From assembly GCA_963753115.1 (NCBI GenBank), contig CAVWBB010000018.1, forward strand, positions 62,001-126,000: a stretch of DNA of 64,000 bases, in the 5' to 3' direction. A program made the translations under genes and the position numbers. The notes under the pieces were generated by a model, which saw only the letters and a program-made list of their open reading frames with translations, had not been told where the DNA came from and searched no databases. This document shows positions 1 through 9,882 of this stretch, in pieces (positions within the stretch are counted from its first letter, which is position 1; each line of letters opens with the position of its first letter). The DNA comes from Bog-473 sp963753115. Lineage in GTDB: Bacteria; Actinomycetota; Acidimicrobiia; Acidimicrobiales; RAAP-2.

Positions 1-2
1 TT

Positions 3-1671
3 GCAGGGGCGTTCGGTACGAGCGCAGTGGTTCAGTCGCCGGTCGCCACGGCGGCTCAGGCGGCCTCAGCGCCGGTCCAGTACGACGTCGCGTTGGGTGA
101 CTCGCTTGCCGCGGGTACCGGTGCCAGCACCCCAGCCAACGACTACGTGAATTTGGTGTACCAGCACGAGTTGGCCCGTCACCCGGGCCTCCAGTTGGTG
201 AACCTGGGGTGCGGTGGTGCGACAACCACGTCGCTGATCAATGGACCCGGCTGCTCGTACACGACCGGTACCCAGTTGGGGGACGCCGAAGCATTCCTGC
301 GTGCGCATCCCGGCCAGGTGGAGATGCTCACCATTGACATCGGAGCCAATGATGTCGATGGGTGCATCGGCTCCTCCGGCATCCAGACGTCTTGCCTTCA
401 GGCGGGGTTCAACGCGATCTCCACCAACCTGCCCGTGATCCTGAGCGGGTTGCGCGCCGCGGATCCAACGCTGGCGATCTTCGGAATGGACTACTACGAC
501 CCGTTCCTGAACCAGTGGTTGAGCGGCGCCAGTGGTCAAACGGTGGCCCAGGAGTCCGAGGCGGGTGCCGTCTCTCTCAACAACGAGCTCGGCCAGATCT
601 ACAGCGCCAAGAAGGCAGCCATGGCGGACCCGGCAACCCTTTTCCAGACGACCAATTTCGCATTGACGGGGTCGTACAACGGAACGACCGTTCCGGAGAA
701 CGTTGCCCTCATTTGCGCGTGGACCCTGATGTGCAGTCAGAACAACATCCATGCGAACGACCAGGGCCACGCCGAGCTCGCCCTGGCCTTCGAAGCGGTC
801 ATCGACCAACCGCCGACGACGTCGGTGCTCATCCCCTCGGCCGGTGCCAGCGTGAGCGGCAACGCGCTCCTCGACGCCGCCGCCAGCGATCTCGGATTGG
901 TGGCCAAGGTCCAATTCGCCCTCACCGGCGGGGCGCTGAACCAGGCGGTGCTGGGCACGGCGGTGCCGACCCTCTACGGCTATCTCTTCTCCTTCAACAC
1001 CACGACCGTGGCCAACGGGACCTACACGCTGCAGAGCGTGGCCTCGGACACGGCCGGCAACACCGGGTACAGCCCCGGCATCCAGGTCACGGTCAACAAC
1101 CCGGCGCCGACGACGTCGGTGCTCTTCCCCTCGGCCGGTGCCAGCGTGAGCGGCAACACGCTCCTCGACGCCGCCGCCAGTGATCCCGGAGGGGTGGCCA
1201 AGGTCCAATTCGCCCTCACCGGCGGGGCGCTGAACCAGGCGGTGCTGGGCACGGCGGTGCCGACCCTCTACGGCTATCTCTTCTCCTTCAACACCACGAC
1301 CGTGGCCAACGGGACCTACACGCTGCAGAGCGTGGCCTCGGACACGGCCGGCAACACCGGGTACAGCCCCGGCATCCAGGTCACGGTCAACAACCCGGCC
1401 CGACGACCCCTCGGCCGGTGCCAGCGTGAGCGGCAACACGCTCCTCGACGCCGCAGCCGGGATCCCGGAGGGGTGGCCAAGGTCATCGCCCTCACCGGCG
1501 GGGCGCTGAACCAGGCGGTGCTGGGCACGGCGGTGCCGACCCTCTACGGCTACTCTTCTCCTTCAAACCACGACCGTGGCCAACGGGACCTACACGCTGC
1601 AGAGCGTGGCCTCGGACACGGCCGGCAACACCGGGTACAGCCCCGGCATCCAGGTCACGATCAACAACTGA
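3..1671 (+). CDS. Secreted SGNH/GDSL-type hydrolase with Ig-like repeats, 5' partial and frameshifted
   Basis: Probable secreted esterase or lipase-like hydrolase. The reading frame is open from base 3, so the true start and signal peptide lie upstream; an Ala-rich stretch precedes the mature part. The SGNH blocks are visible: GDSLAAG (block I Ser), the Gly of LGCGG, GANDV (block III Asn) and a late Asp/His block in NNIHANDQGHAEL. About 250 residues of hydrolase are followed by three Ig-like repeats of about 98 residues. Repeats 1 and 2 are nearly identical. Repeat 3 carries several small deletions that throw the frame; restoring it ends the protein at the TGA at 1669-1671 (VTINN), whereas the uncorrected frame reads on to 1814. 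Hydrolase identification is good; the substrate is unknown. Confidence 0.75.
811..1671. repeat. Three tandem 294-bp repeats encoding Ig-like domains
   Basis: Units start at 811, 1105 and about 1399 and share the sequence cgccgacgacgtcggtgct at their starts. Units 1 and 2 are 294 bp and nearly identical. Unit 3 is shorter: it lacks 14 bases near its start, one base near 1455, three near 1485 and single bases near 1553 and 1567. This pattern fits either decay of the last repeat or poor assembly of a near-identical array. Confidence 0.9.
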
Positions 1672-1735
1672 CTGCCCCGGCAAGTGTCCGGTGCCACTGC
1701 CATGACTCTTCCGGCTCAGACATGCGTCGACCGGA

Positions 1736-2206
1736 TCAGCCTCCGATGCTCGGCTCCGAACGCCGCTCCACGTGCTGCAGCTCGATCCACATCGGGAGCA
1801 GGAACCAGATGTAGCAATTGGAGAGCGTGTACTCCTTGTCCTGGTAGTGCGTCACCATGGCGCCGATCTCGGTGACCCGGACGCGGTCGTCCTTGCCCTG
1901 GTACGCCTTGACCCGGTCGAGGATCTGCGCCATCTCCTCTTTGGAGGACACCTCCAGTCCGAAGTGGTCCATGTTCGGTGTGACCATGAACTCGTCCTTC
2001 GCCGGCAACAGATAGATGAACTGCCCGAGTTCGCCGGTGTAGAGAATGAGGGGATTGCCCTTCTCTGTGCTGTTGTCCCCCTCCGTCCATCCGAACACCT
2101 CGGAGAAGAAGTCCAGGAGCGCCGCCCGGCCCTCCTCGTCCATGAGGGCGGCATCGACGCTGATGGCGACATGGTTGAGCCGCGGGGCGAAGGCGGTCGG
2201 GCTCAT
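1736..2206 (-). CDS. VOC superfamily (glyoxalase/dioxygenase fold) protein
   Basis: 156-aa single VOC protein. The N-terminus has the usual first strand (LNHVAISVD), followed by a helix leading to FFSEVFGW and a second beta-alpha unit starting NMDHFGLEVSS. The C-terminal part ends in WIELQHVE, where VOC metal ligands (His/Glu) often sit. Its ATG overlaps the stop of the upstream dehydrogenase gene (ATGA), so the two are probably translated together. A role in turnover of a small ketone or aldehyde is an inference from this pairing; the substrate cannot be read from the sequence. Confidence 0.8.
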   Translation of the reverse strand: MSPTAFAPRLNHVAISVDAALMDEEGRAALLDFFSEVFGWTEGDNSTEKGNPLILYTGELGQFIYLLPAKDEFMVTPNMDHFGLEVSSKEEMAQILDRVKAYQGKDDRVRVTEIGAMVTHYQDKEYTLSNCYIWFLLPMWIELQHVERRSEPSIGG

Positions 2207-3237
2207 AGCGGCAGGCTCGGTTGGACCATGACCTTGCTCGGGATCTCACCCCGGGCGAGCCGCTCCATGGAGACCATGACGTCGCTGAGTGGGACGTTCT
2301 CGGGTTCGATCAAGGCCTCGAACGGCAAGGTGCCGGCAGCAAGGAGGTCCACTGCCGGCTGGAACCCCTCGTCGTTGTAGTTGTACGCGCCGATGATCTG
2401 CAGTTCGAAGATGATCATGCGGTTCTGGTTGATCCGGGGTGGTTCGAACCCGGTCCCCACAATCACCAGGGTCCCCGCGTAGTCGAGCTGGCCGAAGCCC
2501 GCCTCGGCCGCACTGGCGTGACCCGAGCATTCGAACACCACCGCAAAGGGCTCGGCGACGGGCTGCGTCATCGGTGGCGGCTCGAGCCTGTCGGGGGTCA
2601 CCACCCGGGTGGCCCCGGCGGCGAGCGCCTGCTGGCGCCGGACGGCAGACGGTTCGCTCACCGTGATGTCGGTCACGCCCTGCGCCCGCAGCACGGCGAC
2701 GAGCAGGAGGCCGACGGGACCGGCGCCCGTGATCAGCACCCTGTCACCGGGTTCGACATCGGCCAGCCGCAATGCGTGCAACGTGATGGCCATCGGCTCG
2801 GCGAGCGCGGCCACTCTGGTCGGGAGAGAGTCAGGGATGCGGATGAGCCCGTCGGCCCCCACTGTCTTGTACTGGCAGAAGGCGCCCTGATACCCGACGA
2901 AGTTGGCCGTGGCCCGGTTGAGACAGACAGAGGGGCGGCCCCGGCGGCAGGGACGGCACACGCCGCACCCCGGTCCCTGGTTGCCGACCACACGGTCGCC
3001 GGGCGACCAGCCCGAGTCGCTCGGCGCCGCCGCCACAATGCCCGACCACTCGTGGCCGAGAATGGCGCCCGGCTTGGCGTACTTCTCCAGGGCCATGTGC
3101 AGATCGGAGCCACAGATCCCGCACTCCGCAATCTCCACGAGCACCTCACCGGGCCCGGGCTCCGGCCGTGGCACCTCCTCGACCTCGATTCTGCCGTCCC
3201 CCACATAGACGGCCGCAGGCATCAACGCAGACGGCAT
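2203..3237 (-). CDS. Zinc-dependent MDR alcohol dehydrogenase
   Basis: 344-aa medium-chain dehydrogenase/reductase oxidising or reducing an alcohol/ketone pair with NAD(P). Catalytic zinc site: Cys of CGICGSDLH and GHEW. The structural zinc loop is rich in Cys (GCGVCRPCRRGRPSVC). The Rossmann motif is GAGPVGLLLVAVL. The pattern resembles the sorbitol/butanediol/threonine dehydrogenase branch; the precise substrate is unknown. It is first of a two-gene minus-strand operon with the VOC gene, coupled by a 4-base overlap, and divergent from the gene starting near 3293. Confidence 0.88.
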   Translation of the reverse strand: MPSALMPAAVYVGDGRIEVEEVPRPEPGPGEVLVEIAECGICGSDLHMALEKYAKPGAILGHEWSGIVAAAPSDSGWSPGDRVVGNQGPGCGVCRPCRRGRPSVCLNRATANFVGYQGAFCQYKTVGADGLIRIPDSLPTRVAALAEPMAITLHALRLADVEPGDRVLITGAGPVGLLLVAVLRAQGVTDITVSEPSAVRRQQALAAGATRVVTPDRLEPPPMTQPVAEPFAVVFECSGHASAAEAGFGQLDYAGTLVIVGTGFEPPRINQNRMIIFELQIIGAYNYNDEGFQPAVDLLAAGTLPFEALIEPENVPLSDVMVSMERLARGEIPSKVMVQPSLPL

Positions 3238-3292
3238 GGCGCCAACACTAAGTGGGTTTTCCCGGTCATGCCCGGAGCAGAGAAGTGCAATC

Positions 3293-3967
3293 GTGGGCGA
3301 CGTGCAGCGTGTCTGGTACGTCAGCTACGGGTCGAACCTGAGTCGGGCCCGCTTCCTGGCGTACCTCCAGGGCGGGCGGGTCCCGGGCAACGCCGTCCTC
3401 TACCGAGGGTGCCGCGACACCGCTCCCCCGGCCGACGACATCCCGATCACACTTCCCCACTCGCCGTACTTCGCCGGGTGGTCCGCGCGGGTCTGGGGCG
3501 GGACGTCTGCGGCCTTCGTCACGCGTGCGGCACAGAGCCCGCCGACGCTGGCCCGGGCGTACCTGATCACGGAGGAGCAGTTCCTCGACGTGGTGCGGCA
3601 GGAGAACGCCAACGGTGTGGCGGTCGACGACTTCGAGCCCAAGGTGCGACAGGCCCGGCGGGACGGGCACACGCGCCTGCTGTCCACCGGCACCTACACC
3701 GAGCTCCTCTTCTGCGGCGAGCGGGACGGCCATCCGATGCTCACGTTCACCGCCTCCGAAGACCGGGTCGACCTCAGAGCTCCCTCGGCCGCCTACCTCC
3801 GGGTGATCGGGAGCGGCCTGCGGGAGTGCCACGGCCTGAGCACGGCGGAGGTCGTGGCGTACATGCTCGACCGGCCTGGCGTCGAGGGGGCGTGGACGGA
3901 TGCGCAACTGACGGACATCTTCGAGTCGCCGCACCCGCACGACGCGGCGGCGTCAGGGGACGACTGA
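3293..3967 (+). CDS. Gamma-glutamylcyclotransferase-like protein
   Basis: About 224 aa from a GTG start; an ATG at 3236 is possible but would overlap the divergent dehydrogenase start. The N-terminus has YVSYGSNLS, the YGSNL signature of the gamma-glutamylcyclotransferase/AIG2 fold that binds a gamma-glutamyl or 5-oxoproline group. The rest (AYLITEEQFLDVVRQEN, later a Tyr/Leu-rich core) agrees with longer bacterial members. It is monocistronic as far as can be seen. Family-level call only; catalysis on a gamma-glutamyl amine is an inference. Confidence 0.65.
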   Translation: MGDVQRVWYVSYGSNLSRARFLAYLQGGRVPGNAVLYRGCRDTAPPADDIPITLPHSPYFAGWSARVWGGTSAAFVTRAAQSPPTLARAYLITEEQFLDVVRQENANGVAVDDFEPKVRQARRDGHTRLLSTGTYTELLFCGERDGHPMLTFTASEDRVDLRAPSAAYLRVIGSGLRECHGLSTAEVVAYMLDRPGVEGAWTDAQLTDIFESPHPHDAAASGDD

Positions 3968-3997
3968 GGCGCCGCCGAAGGTCCGCCCCGTGCACAC

Positions 3998-5072
3998 TCA
4001 CGGGTCCGTGCGTTCTTCGACGGGTGCGGCCGGGACGCCACGGGCATGCAGGCGTTCGTTCTCCTCCTTCCTCCGGGGCCGGGTGAGGATGATCTGCACC
4101 GACGCCACCACCAGCACCACGATGGTCACGATCCGCTCGCTGCGGCCGACCTCGTGGAACGTCGCGTAGAGCTGAATGCCGATGGCCAGGGCCTGGGCAA
4201 ACAGCGCCAGCGCCACGGCGCGCATCCCGGTGACGACCTCGGCGTTGGCGTCGGCCTCGGGCGAACCGGCCCAGGCGGCGAGGGCGATCAGGAGCGCGCC
4301 GGCCGTCCAGATGAAGTTGTAGCTGTTCGCCGAGACGACGGCGCGAGCCTGGGCCTCCTGCACCGCGAAGACGGCATCGGCCACGGACGTGCTGACGATG
4401 GACAGGCCGATGAGCAGCCACATGGTGTCGGGCTTCCAGCCGAGCAACCCGTAGACGCCGAGGATGGCGCCGACGAGCAGCACATCGAGGACCGGATAGC
4501 CGAAGGCGACGACAGCAGCAAGCGACCCGACCGTCTTGTGCGCGGTCGCCGGCTGAATCACCAGGGCGAATCCGGCGGCCAGGACCAGCAGCGTCACCGC
4601 GATCCCGTCCATCCAACGGTGCAGTTCGAACTGGGGCACCCGCACCCGGATCAGGTAGTAGATCCCGAGACCGATCAGCGGGTACCAGGCCACCCACAAG
4701 ACGTCGGCGAACGACGGGTAGGGCACATGCGCCTGGCCGCCGTAGGCCACGTCCCAGGCGGCGCTACCGAGGAACCACAGGAGCAGCGCCATGCCGAAGG
4801 CCAGCCAGGCCCGCCGCGCAATCGGCTCGTAGGCGGCGCGGGCCAGGACGAGCACCGCACAGATCCCGAGGACGATGTTGTGGATCCACGTGTCGTAGAA
4901 CCAGTTCGGGCCCTGCGAATCCGAACAGGTCGTTGAGCGCCTCCAAGACCGCGAGCACGCCGAGGACCAGCCACAGGTAGCGGAGCGGGAACGGCACCGC
5001 CAGGAGCTCCCCCTGGTCGTCGATGAGTCTGCCCTTGCGCAGCAAGCGCACGCCGGCCGCGCCGGCGCTCAT
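3998..5072 (-). CDS. Multispanning membrane protein, frameshifted
   Basis: About 350 aa with some eight hydrophobic segments. It resembles membrane sensor regions that precede GGDEF/EAL domains in actinobacteria, for example in ADVLWVAWYPLIGLGIYY, but no signalling domain follows. The N-terminal frame (start ATG at 5072, or 5147) covers LLRKGRLIDDQGELLAVPF up to LNDLFGFAG. Near 4915 the frame must shift by one base to continue as GPNWFYDTWIHNIVLG into the remaining 285 codons. The shift is in a ggg/ccc run, so sequencing error is plausible. Function unknown. Confidence 0.6.
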
Positions 5073-5224
5073 CGCGACACGGCGTGGCCCTGTTGCCTCC
5101 CGGATCTCGTCGGTCGAATCAGCCACACCGCTCCATGACGCCACCATCTTCGCCGAGCGGGCGGCGCCGGGACGGGACGCACTGCCACGGAGCGCCGGTC
5201 GCCCGTCCAGGTACCATCACGCCA

Positions 5225-5968
5225 ATGGACCATTTCGTAGGACGGACGGCGGTCGTCACCGGCGCCGCCAGTGGCATCGGCCTCTCCATCGTCGAAGCCT
5301 TCGCCGCCGAAGGCCTGCGGGTCGTCATGGCAGACGTCGATGAGGAGAACCTCCGGCTGCATGCGGCGAGGCTCGCCGAGGGCGGCGCCGAGGTCCATGC
5401 CGTGGCCGCGGACGTGCGGGACCCCGAAGCCGTCGAGCGAGTGGCCGATGCGGCGATCGAGCGCTTCGGAAAGCTCCACGTCGCAGTGAACAACGCAGGG
5501 GTCGTCAACGGCGGCTACTCGTGGGAGATCCCCCTCGAGGAGTGGCACCGCGTCATCGACGTCGACTTGTGGGGCGTCATCCACGGCATCCGCTCCTTCG
5601 TGCCGCGCATTCTGGCCTCGGGCGAAGAGGGGCACGTCGTCAACACCGCCTCCATGGCGGCCGTCCTGTCGTTGGGGCGCCTCGCGCCCTACACCGTGGC
5701 CAAGCACGGCGTGCTCGGGCTCTCCGACGTCCTCCGGGTCGAGTTCGCCTCGCTCAATGCGCCGGTCGGCGTCAGCGTCGTCATGCCCGGCATGATCAAG
5801 ACCGGCATGAACCCCGTCGGCACCGTCCCGTCCGCCACCGTGGCGGCCAACGTCGTCGACGCCATCCGGCGCGGGCGCAACTACGTCTTCACCGACGACC
5901 ACAGCACGGGCGAGGTCGAGGATCGCCTCCTGGCCATCCTCGCCGCGCGCCACGACGTCATCGGCTGA
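5225..5968 (+). CDS. Short-chain dehydrogenase/reductase (SDR)
   Basis: 247-aa classical SDR from the ATG at 5225. Cofactor motif TGAASGIG near residue 13, NNAG near residue 87, and the catalytic Ser...Tyr-x3-Lys triad in NTASMAAV and YTVAKHG. An Asp after the second strand (VVMADVDEENL) suggests a preference for NAD. The C-terminus is a little short but complete. It stands alone between a divergent membrane-protein gene and a DUF885 gene. Substrate unknown. Confidence 0.9.
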   Translation: MDHFVGRTAVVTGAASGIGLSIVEAFAAEGLRVVMADVDEENLRLHAARLAEGGAEVHAVAADVRDPEAVERVADAAIERFGKLHVAVNNAGVVNGGYSWEIPLEEWHRVIDVDLWGVIHGIRSFVPRILASGEEGHVVNTASMAAVLSLGRLAPYTVAKHGVLGLSDVLRVEFASLNAPVGVSVVMPGMIKTGMNPVGTVPSATVAANVVDAIRRGRNYVFTDDHSTGEVEDRLLAILAARHDVIG

Positions 5969-6142
5969 GCGCTGTCTGTGCCTGGGGGCCGCCGCCGCGG
6001 TTCCTGTCACGAGAAATTGTTGCAGCTGCACTGCAACGATCCGTGGCGACAGATCCTCGACCGCGCCGATCGGGCGGCGGCGGCCCGACTCCACTCCTGG
6101 TCAAGGCCTCGGGTTGCAGTTCGTCCGCGGTAGCCTCCCCCG

Positions 6143-7798
6143 ATGATCGGAGACGAACTCGCCGACGAAATGTTGACGTCGGCGCTGCGGGCGGACCCCT
6201 TCTCGGGGTCGCTCCTGGGTTTCCCCGGTTACGACCACCTCCTCCCCGACTTCACCGGCGAAGCCGAGGAGGAGTACGCGCGCACCCTCTCCTCGGTGGC
6301 CCGACGTGCCGAGCAGGCTCCCGATCAGGGCATCGACGAGCCGGACCTCCAGACGCTCGACTTCGTGCGCTGCCTGGCGCGCGGCATGGCCGACTTCGCC
6401 GCCGTGCCTGTCGTCGAGTTCACCATCAGCGACACCTTCGCGGCACCGGTCGGCAACGTGCTGAGCTCGCTCCCCAAGCTTCCCCTCGACACCGACGAGC
6501 GCAAGGAGGGCTATCTCACGCGCCTACGCGGCCTGCCCGGCATGCTGGCCACGGTGGCCCAGCGCCACGAGGAGGGCGCGCAGGCCGGGCGCACGACGGT
6601 GGCCCGGCTCGTCGAGTCCGCCATCGCGCAACTCGACCTGCTGATGGAGGATCCCACTGTCGGCGGCATCGTGCGGGACGACGCCGACGGCACGTTTTCC
6701 GGGGTGCTGGCCGCCACGGTCGACGAGCACGCCCGCCCGGCGCTGGCGGCCTACCGGGACGCGCTGCGCACGTCGGTGCTCCCCACGGCCCGCGACGACG
6801 AGCATCCGGGCATCTGCTACCTGCCCGACGGGGAGGCGATGTACCGGGCCATGGCGCTGCACCACACGTCCATGACCTACTCGCCCGACGAGCTGCACGC
6901 CATGGGTCGCGAGATCGTCGCGGAAGTGCAGGAGGAGATGATCGAGACCGGATCCCGCTTGTTCGGCACGACCGACCTGCGCGAGATCTTCGATCATCTC
7001 TCCAACGACCCCGCGCTGCGCTACCAGAGTCGTGAGGAGATGCTGGAGCACGCACGACGCGTCGTCGCTGCGGCCGAGAAGGAGGCGCCGAAGTGGTTCG
7101 CCACGGTGCCCGAAGTGGCCTGCAACGTCCAGGCCGTCCCGGAGGCGGAGGAAGCCGGCATGGCGACGGCGTATTACATGCCGGGGTCCGTCGACGGCTC
7201 GCGGCCGGGGACGTACTACCTGAACACGTCGCAGCCGGAGCAGCGCCACCGGTATGGGGCCGAGGACATCGCCTTCCACGAAGCCGTCCCGGGACACCAC
7301 TTCCAGCTCACCATCGCCATGGAGTCCAAGGATCTGGTGCCGGCGCGCCAGGTGCTCTTCGACACGGCGTGCGCCGAGGGCTGGGGCCTCTACGCCGAGC
7401 GTCTGGCCGACGAGATGGGTCTCTACAGCGACGACCTCGCCCGGATGGGGCTCTTTGCCGCCGATGCCTGGCGCGCCGGGCGGCTCGTCGTCGACACGGG
7501 CCTGCACGCACTGGGCTGGTCCCGCCAGCAGGCCATCGACTGGATGGCGGCGCACGCCCCGCTCCCCCGGCTCGAGGTCGAGACCGAGATCGACCGGTAC
7601 ATCTCGTTCCCCGGCCAGGCCCTGGCCTACATGGTCGGCCGGCGCGAGATCGTGCGCCTGCGCGCCGAGGCCGCAGCGCGACTCGGCGAGCGATTCGACC
7701 TCCGGGAGTTCCACGACCTCATGCTGCGGGTCGGGATCCTCCCCTTGCCGGCGCTGACCCGCACGGTCGAGCGGTGGGTGCAGCGCCTCTCGCCGTAG
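6143..7798 (+). CDS. DUF885 family protein (putative metallopeptidase-like)
   Basis: 551 aa, the usual length of DUF885 proteins. A HExxH-type motif lies in AFHEAVPGHHFQ at about residue 378, followed by a glutamate-containing helix (CAEGWGLYAERLADE) that could supply the third zinc ligand, as in gluzincins. There is no obvious signal peptide, so a cytoplasmic protein is expected. Peptidase activity is suggested by the motif but not proven for most of the family. The gene is complete and unbroken, unlike several neighbours. Confidence 0.85.
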   Translation: MIGDELADEMLTSALRADPFSGSLLGFPGYDHLLPDFTGEAEEEYARTLSSVARRAEQAPDQGIDEPDLQTLDFVRCLARGMADFAAVPVVEFTISDTFAAPVGNVLSSLPKLPLDTDERKEGYLTRLRGLPGMLATVAQRHEEGAQAGRTTVARLVESAIAQLDLLMEDPTVGGIVRDDADGTFSGVLAATVDEHARPALAAYRDALRTSVLPTARDDEHPGICYLPDGEAMYRAMALHHTSMTYSPDELHAMGREIVAEVQEEMIETGSRLFGTTDLREIFDHLSNDPALRYQSREEMLEHARRVVAAAEKEAPKWFATVPEVACNVQAVPEAEEAGMATAYYMPGSVDGSRPGTYYLNTSQPEQRHRYGAEDIAFHEAVPGHHFQLTIAMESKDLVPARQVLFDTACAEGWGLYAERLADEMGLYSDDLARMGLFAADAWRAGRLVVDTGLHALGWSRQQAIDWMAAHAPLPRLEVETEIDRYISFPGQALAYMVGRREIVRLRAEAAARLGERFDLREFHDLMLRVGILPLPALTRTVERWVQRLSP

Positions 7799-7846
7799 CA
7801 GTCGCTCCCGCTCCATCCGTCGTGCCGGAGCACACCGGGTCCGTCC

Positions 7847-8359
7847 TCAGGGACGAGCCGGGAGCGCGGTCGACGAGGCGGCCCGCCCGGCCAGGATCAC
7901 CCCGAAGAGGCAGACGGCCGTGACGTGCATGGCGGTGCACCACAGGCAGATGGCGCCGATCCGGAAGAGCTCCACGTACACGAGGTAGAGCACCATGGCC
8001 GCGCCAGCTCCCGACGCCGCCAGCCGGGCGCCGTCGACCCAGCGCGCGCTCGAGCGCCAGGCCCACGGCACGGTGAGGCCGGTCATGACGAGCGCCCACA
8101 CGAGGCCGAGGACGGCCAGTGGGACGCCGAGCACGACCGACCACGAGCTCGTGGTCACCAGCGCGCAGTTGACGATCCCCGTGTCCGGGCAGGCCAGCGC
8201 GGCCGGGTCGGTGTAGTGCGCCACCGTGAGATACGACGAGATCCCGACGGCGGCCAGCGAGAGGGCGAGCGAGGCGACCGGGACCCACGCCGGCACGCGC
8301 CTCGTCGCGTCGCGTTGGCGGGCCACGCCTCGTTGCGTGGTGTGCGCCGTCATCGTCAC
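7847..8359 (-). CDS. Vitamin K epoxide reductase (VKOR) family protein
   Basis: 170-aa membrane protein with four to five hydrophobic segments. A loop contains DTGIVNCALVTTSSW and the later CLWC is the redox-active CxxC of bacterial VKOR homologues, which reoxidise a thioredoxin-like partner using quinone. Its start overlaps the stop of the DUF929 gene by four bases (ATGA), so the partner is very likely that protein. Together they would form the disulfide-making pathway of the cell envelope, replacing DsbB/DsbA. Confidence 0.88.
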   Translation of the reverse strand: MTMTAHTTQRGVARQRDATRRVPAWVPVASLALSLAAVGISSYLTVAHYTDPAALACPDTGIVNCALVTTSSWSVVLGVPLAVLGLVWALVMTGLTVPWAWRSSARWVDGARLAASGAGAAMVLYLVYVELFRIGAICLWCTAMHVTAVCLFGVILAGRAASSTALPARP

Positions 8360-9327
8360 GCCCCCAGCTTCTGGGCGATGGCCGCGATGGCTGCCGAGTT
8401 CGCCACCGTGCTGGGCTGGTTCCCCGTGACCGCCGTGATGGCGGCCGTGATCGCATTGGCCGCACCGTCGACCGCCTGGGCCACCGCGCTGGAGGGATCG
8501 GCCAACTGGGCGGCGATCTGGTTGCGGGACAGGCCTTGGAGCACCTGCGGGGAGAAGCTCGAGCCGGTCACGACGTAGCGGTTGGCGATATCGAGGAACG
8601 GGATGCTCCCTTGTGGGTCGTCCTTGGCCATCAGTGCGCGCTGCGCCGCCGTCGGCGTCTGGAGTGTCTGGTAGGTCCCCCCGACCTGCTGGTTCGAGGC
8701 CTCCTCGACGGCCTGGAAGTCGACGTATGGGCTGGTGAACGTCGATCGGTAGAACGAGAGGGTCTGGGTGTCGGGGTAGACGTCGGTGCCCGACGAGTGC
8801 GTGCCCGACAGGTTCGAGAACGTCCCGAAGCGCGCCAGCGCCACGGCCAGCGCCCAGCGCTCGGCCGCGCAGTACGGGCAGAACTCGGCACCGATGTAGG
8901 TGATCAGCGGCTTGCCGTCCGCCCCCCGCAGTATCGTCCCCGTCCCGTTACCGACCCGGCTGGGCAGGACCACGGACGCGGGGCTCCCCACTGCGTTCAA
9001 CGTGGCGGCCGGGACCGACAGCGCAGCGGCGACGGTCGGCGACAGCGCCGTGGTCCCGGGATCGGCCGTCGTCGACGACCCGCCGGTGGTGAGGTGCGAG
9101 GACGCCGCCGAGGGGCCGGGCGAGCTCGATGCCTTGACGACGATCATGGTGGCGAGGGCTGCGACGACGAGCCCCACCGGCACCAGGGCCGTCAGGACGG
9201 GGTGGCGCGCCCGGAACCTCTCGGGGTGCGGCGCTGCGCCGGCGGAGGGCGCGGTCCGGGTCTTGGTCGTGTTGGTGCCGGGTTTCCTGCTGGTGTTCGC
9301 TTTGGTCTTGGTGGCCGATTTCGACAT
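8356..9327 (-). CDS. DUF929 thioredoxin-fold membrane-anchored protein
   Basis: 323 aa from the ATG at 9327, chosen because AAGGAGAAC precedes it at good spacing; the longer open frame upstream has no such site. A Lys/Thr-rich cytoplasmic N-terminus is followed by one transmembrane helix (VLTALVPVGLVVAALATMIV) and a Ser/Thr-rich linker. The extracytoplasmic DUF929 domain carries a redox CxxC in GAEFCPYCAAERW. Its immediate partner is the VKOR gene. The likely role is an extracytoplasmic thiol oxidase or carrier recycled by VKOR, inferred from the motif and coupling. Confidence 0.85.
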   Translation of the reverse strand: MSKSATKTKANTSRKPGTNTTKTRTAPSAGAAPHPERFRARHPVLTALVPVGLVVAALATMIVVKASSSPGPSAASSHLTTGGSSTTADPGTTALSPTVAAALSVPAATLNAVGSPASVVLPSRVGNGTGTILRGADGKPLITYIGAEFCPYCAAERWALAVALARFGTFSNLSGTHSSGTDVYPDTQTLSFYRSTFTSPYVDFQAVEEASNQQVGGTYQTLQTPTAAQRALMAKDDPQGSIPFLDIANRYVVTGSSFSPQVLQGLSRNQIAAQLADPSSAVAQAVDGAANAITAAITAVTGNQPSTVANSAAIAAIAQKLGA

Positions 9328-9496
9328 TGGTGATGTTCTCCTTGGGATCTGATCCGTGTGGTCCGACCGTGGCGGCACGGCGCGCACGCTCGGAGGGCTC
9401 GAGTCCGGAGGCCGGGATCGGCCCTCCGGGGATTGCTGCCGTCGGTGCGCCACACCCGTGTTCGGGCGAATGGCGGAGGTCGACGTGCGCTGCGAG

Positions 9497-9841
9497 CTAG
9501 GAGAACTGAGGCGGGTGGAACAACGGGTCGCGGGAGCCGGCCGGGAGCACGGCAGCGTGACGGTGCCGGCGGCGGATGCTGGCTGTGCCGGCCGCGATGG
9601 CCACGAGGCCCGCCGCCATCGCCACCAGCGCCACACCCGGCGACGGCGCCGCCGGAGCCGGGCTGCCCTTGCCGCAGGTGGCGTCGAGGCAGTGCAGGGG
9701 CGCCGACAGCGGCGTCTCGGCGAGGTGCACGGCCTCGGCAGCGGAGTTCCCGGCACTGGACAGCGCGCCGTGCGGCAGGAAGCCGCCGAGCACTGCGGCA
9801 GCGATGATCGCCACCAGACCGATGCGCCACCGCAAGGACAT
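9497..9841 (-). CDS. Small membrane protein upstream of DUF929/VKOR
   Basis: About 114 aa from the ATG at 9841. An N-terminal hydrophobic helix (LVAIIAAAVLGGFLPHG) is followed by an extracytoplasmic loop containing two cysteines (CLDATCGKG), then a second helix and a basic tail. Co-directional with DUF929 and VKOR and 169 bp upstream of them, it may belong to the same envelope thiol system. No family recognised. Confidence 0.5.
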   Translation of the reverse strand: MSLRWRIGLVAIIAAAVLGGFLPHGALSSAGNSAAEAVHLAETPLSAPLHCLDATCGKGSPAPAAPSPGVALVAMAAGLVAIAAGTASIRRRHRHAAVLPAGSRDPLFHPPQFS

Positions 9842-9882
9842 GCGAAAAAGGCTAACGGTGCGGGATAAACACCCCATAAGAA

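Noticed and set aside
2221..4086. A 621-codon plus-strand open frame.
   Set aside because: Overlaps the dehydrogenase and cyclotransferase-like genes, both with recognisable motifs; no domain in this frame.
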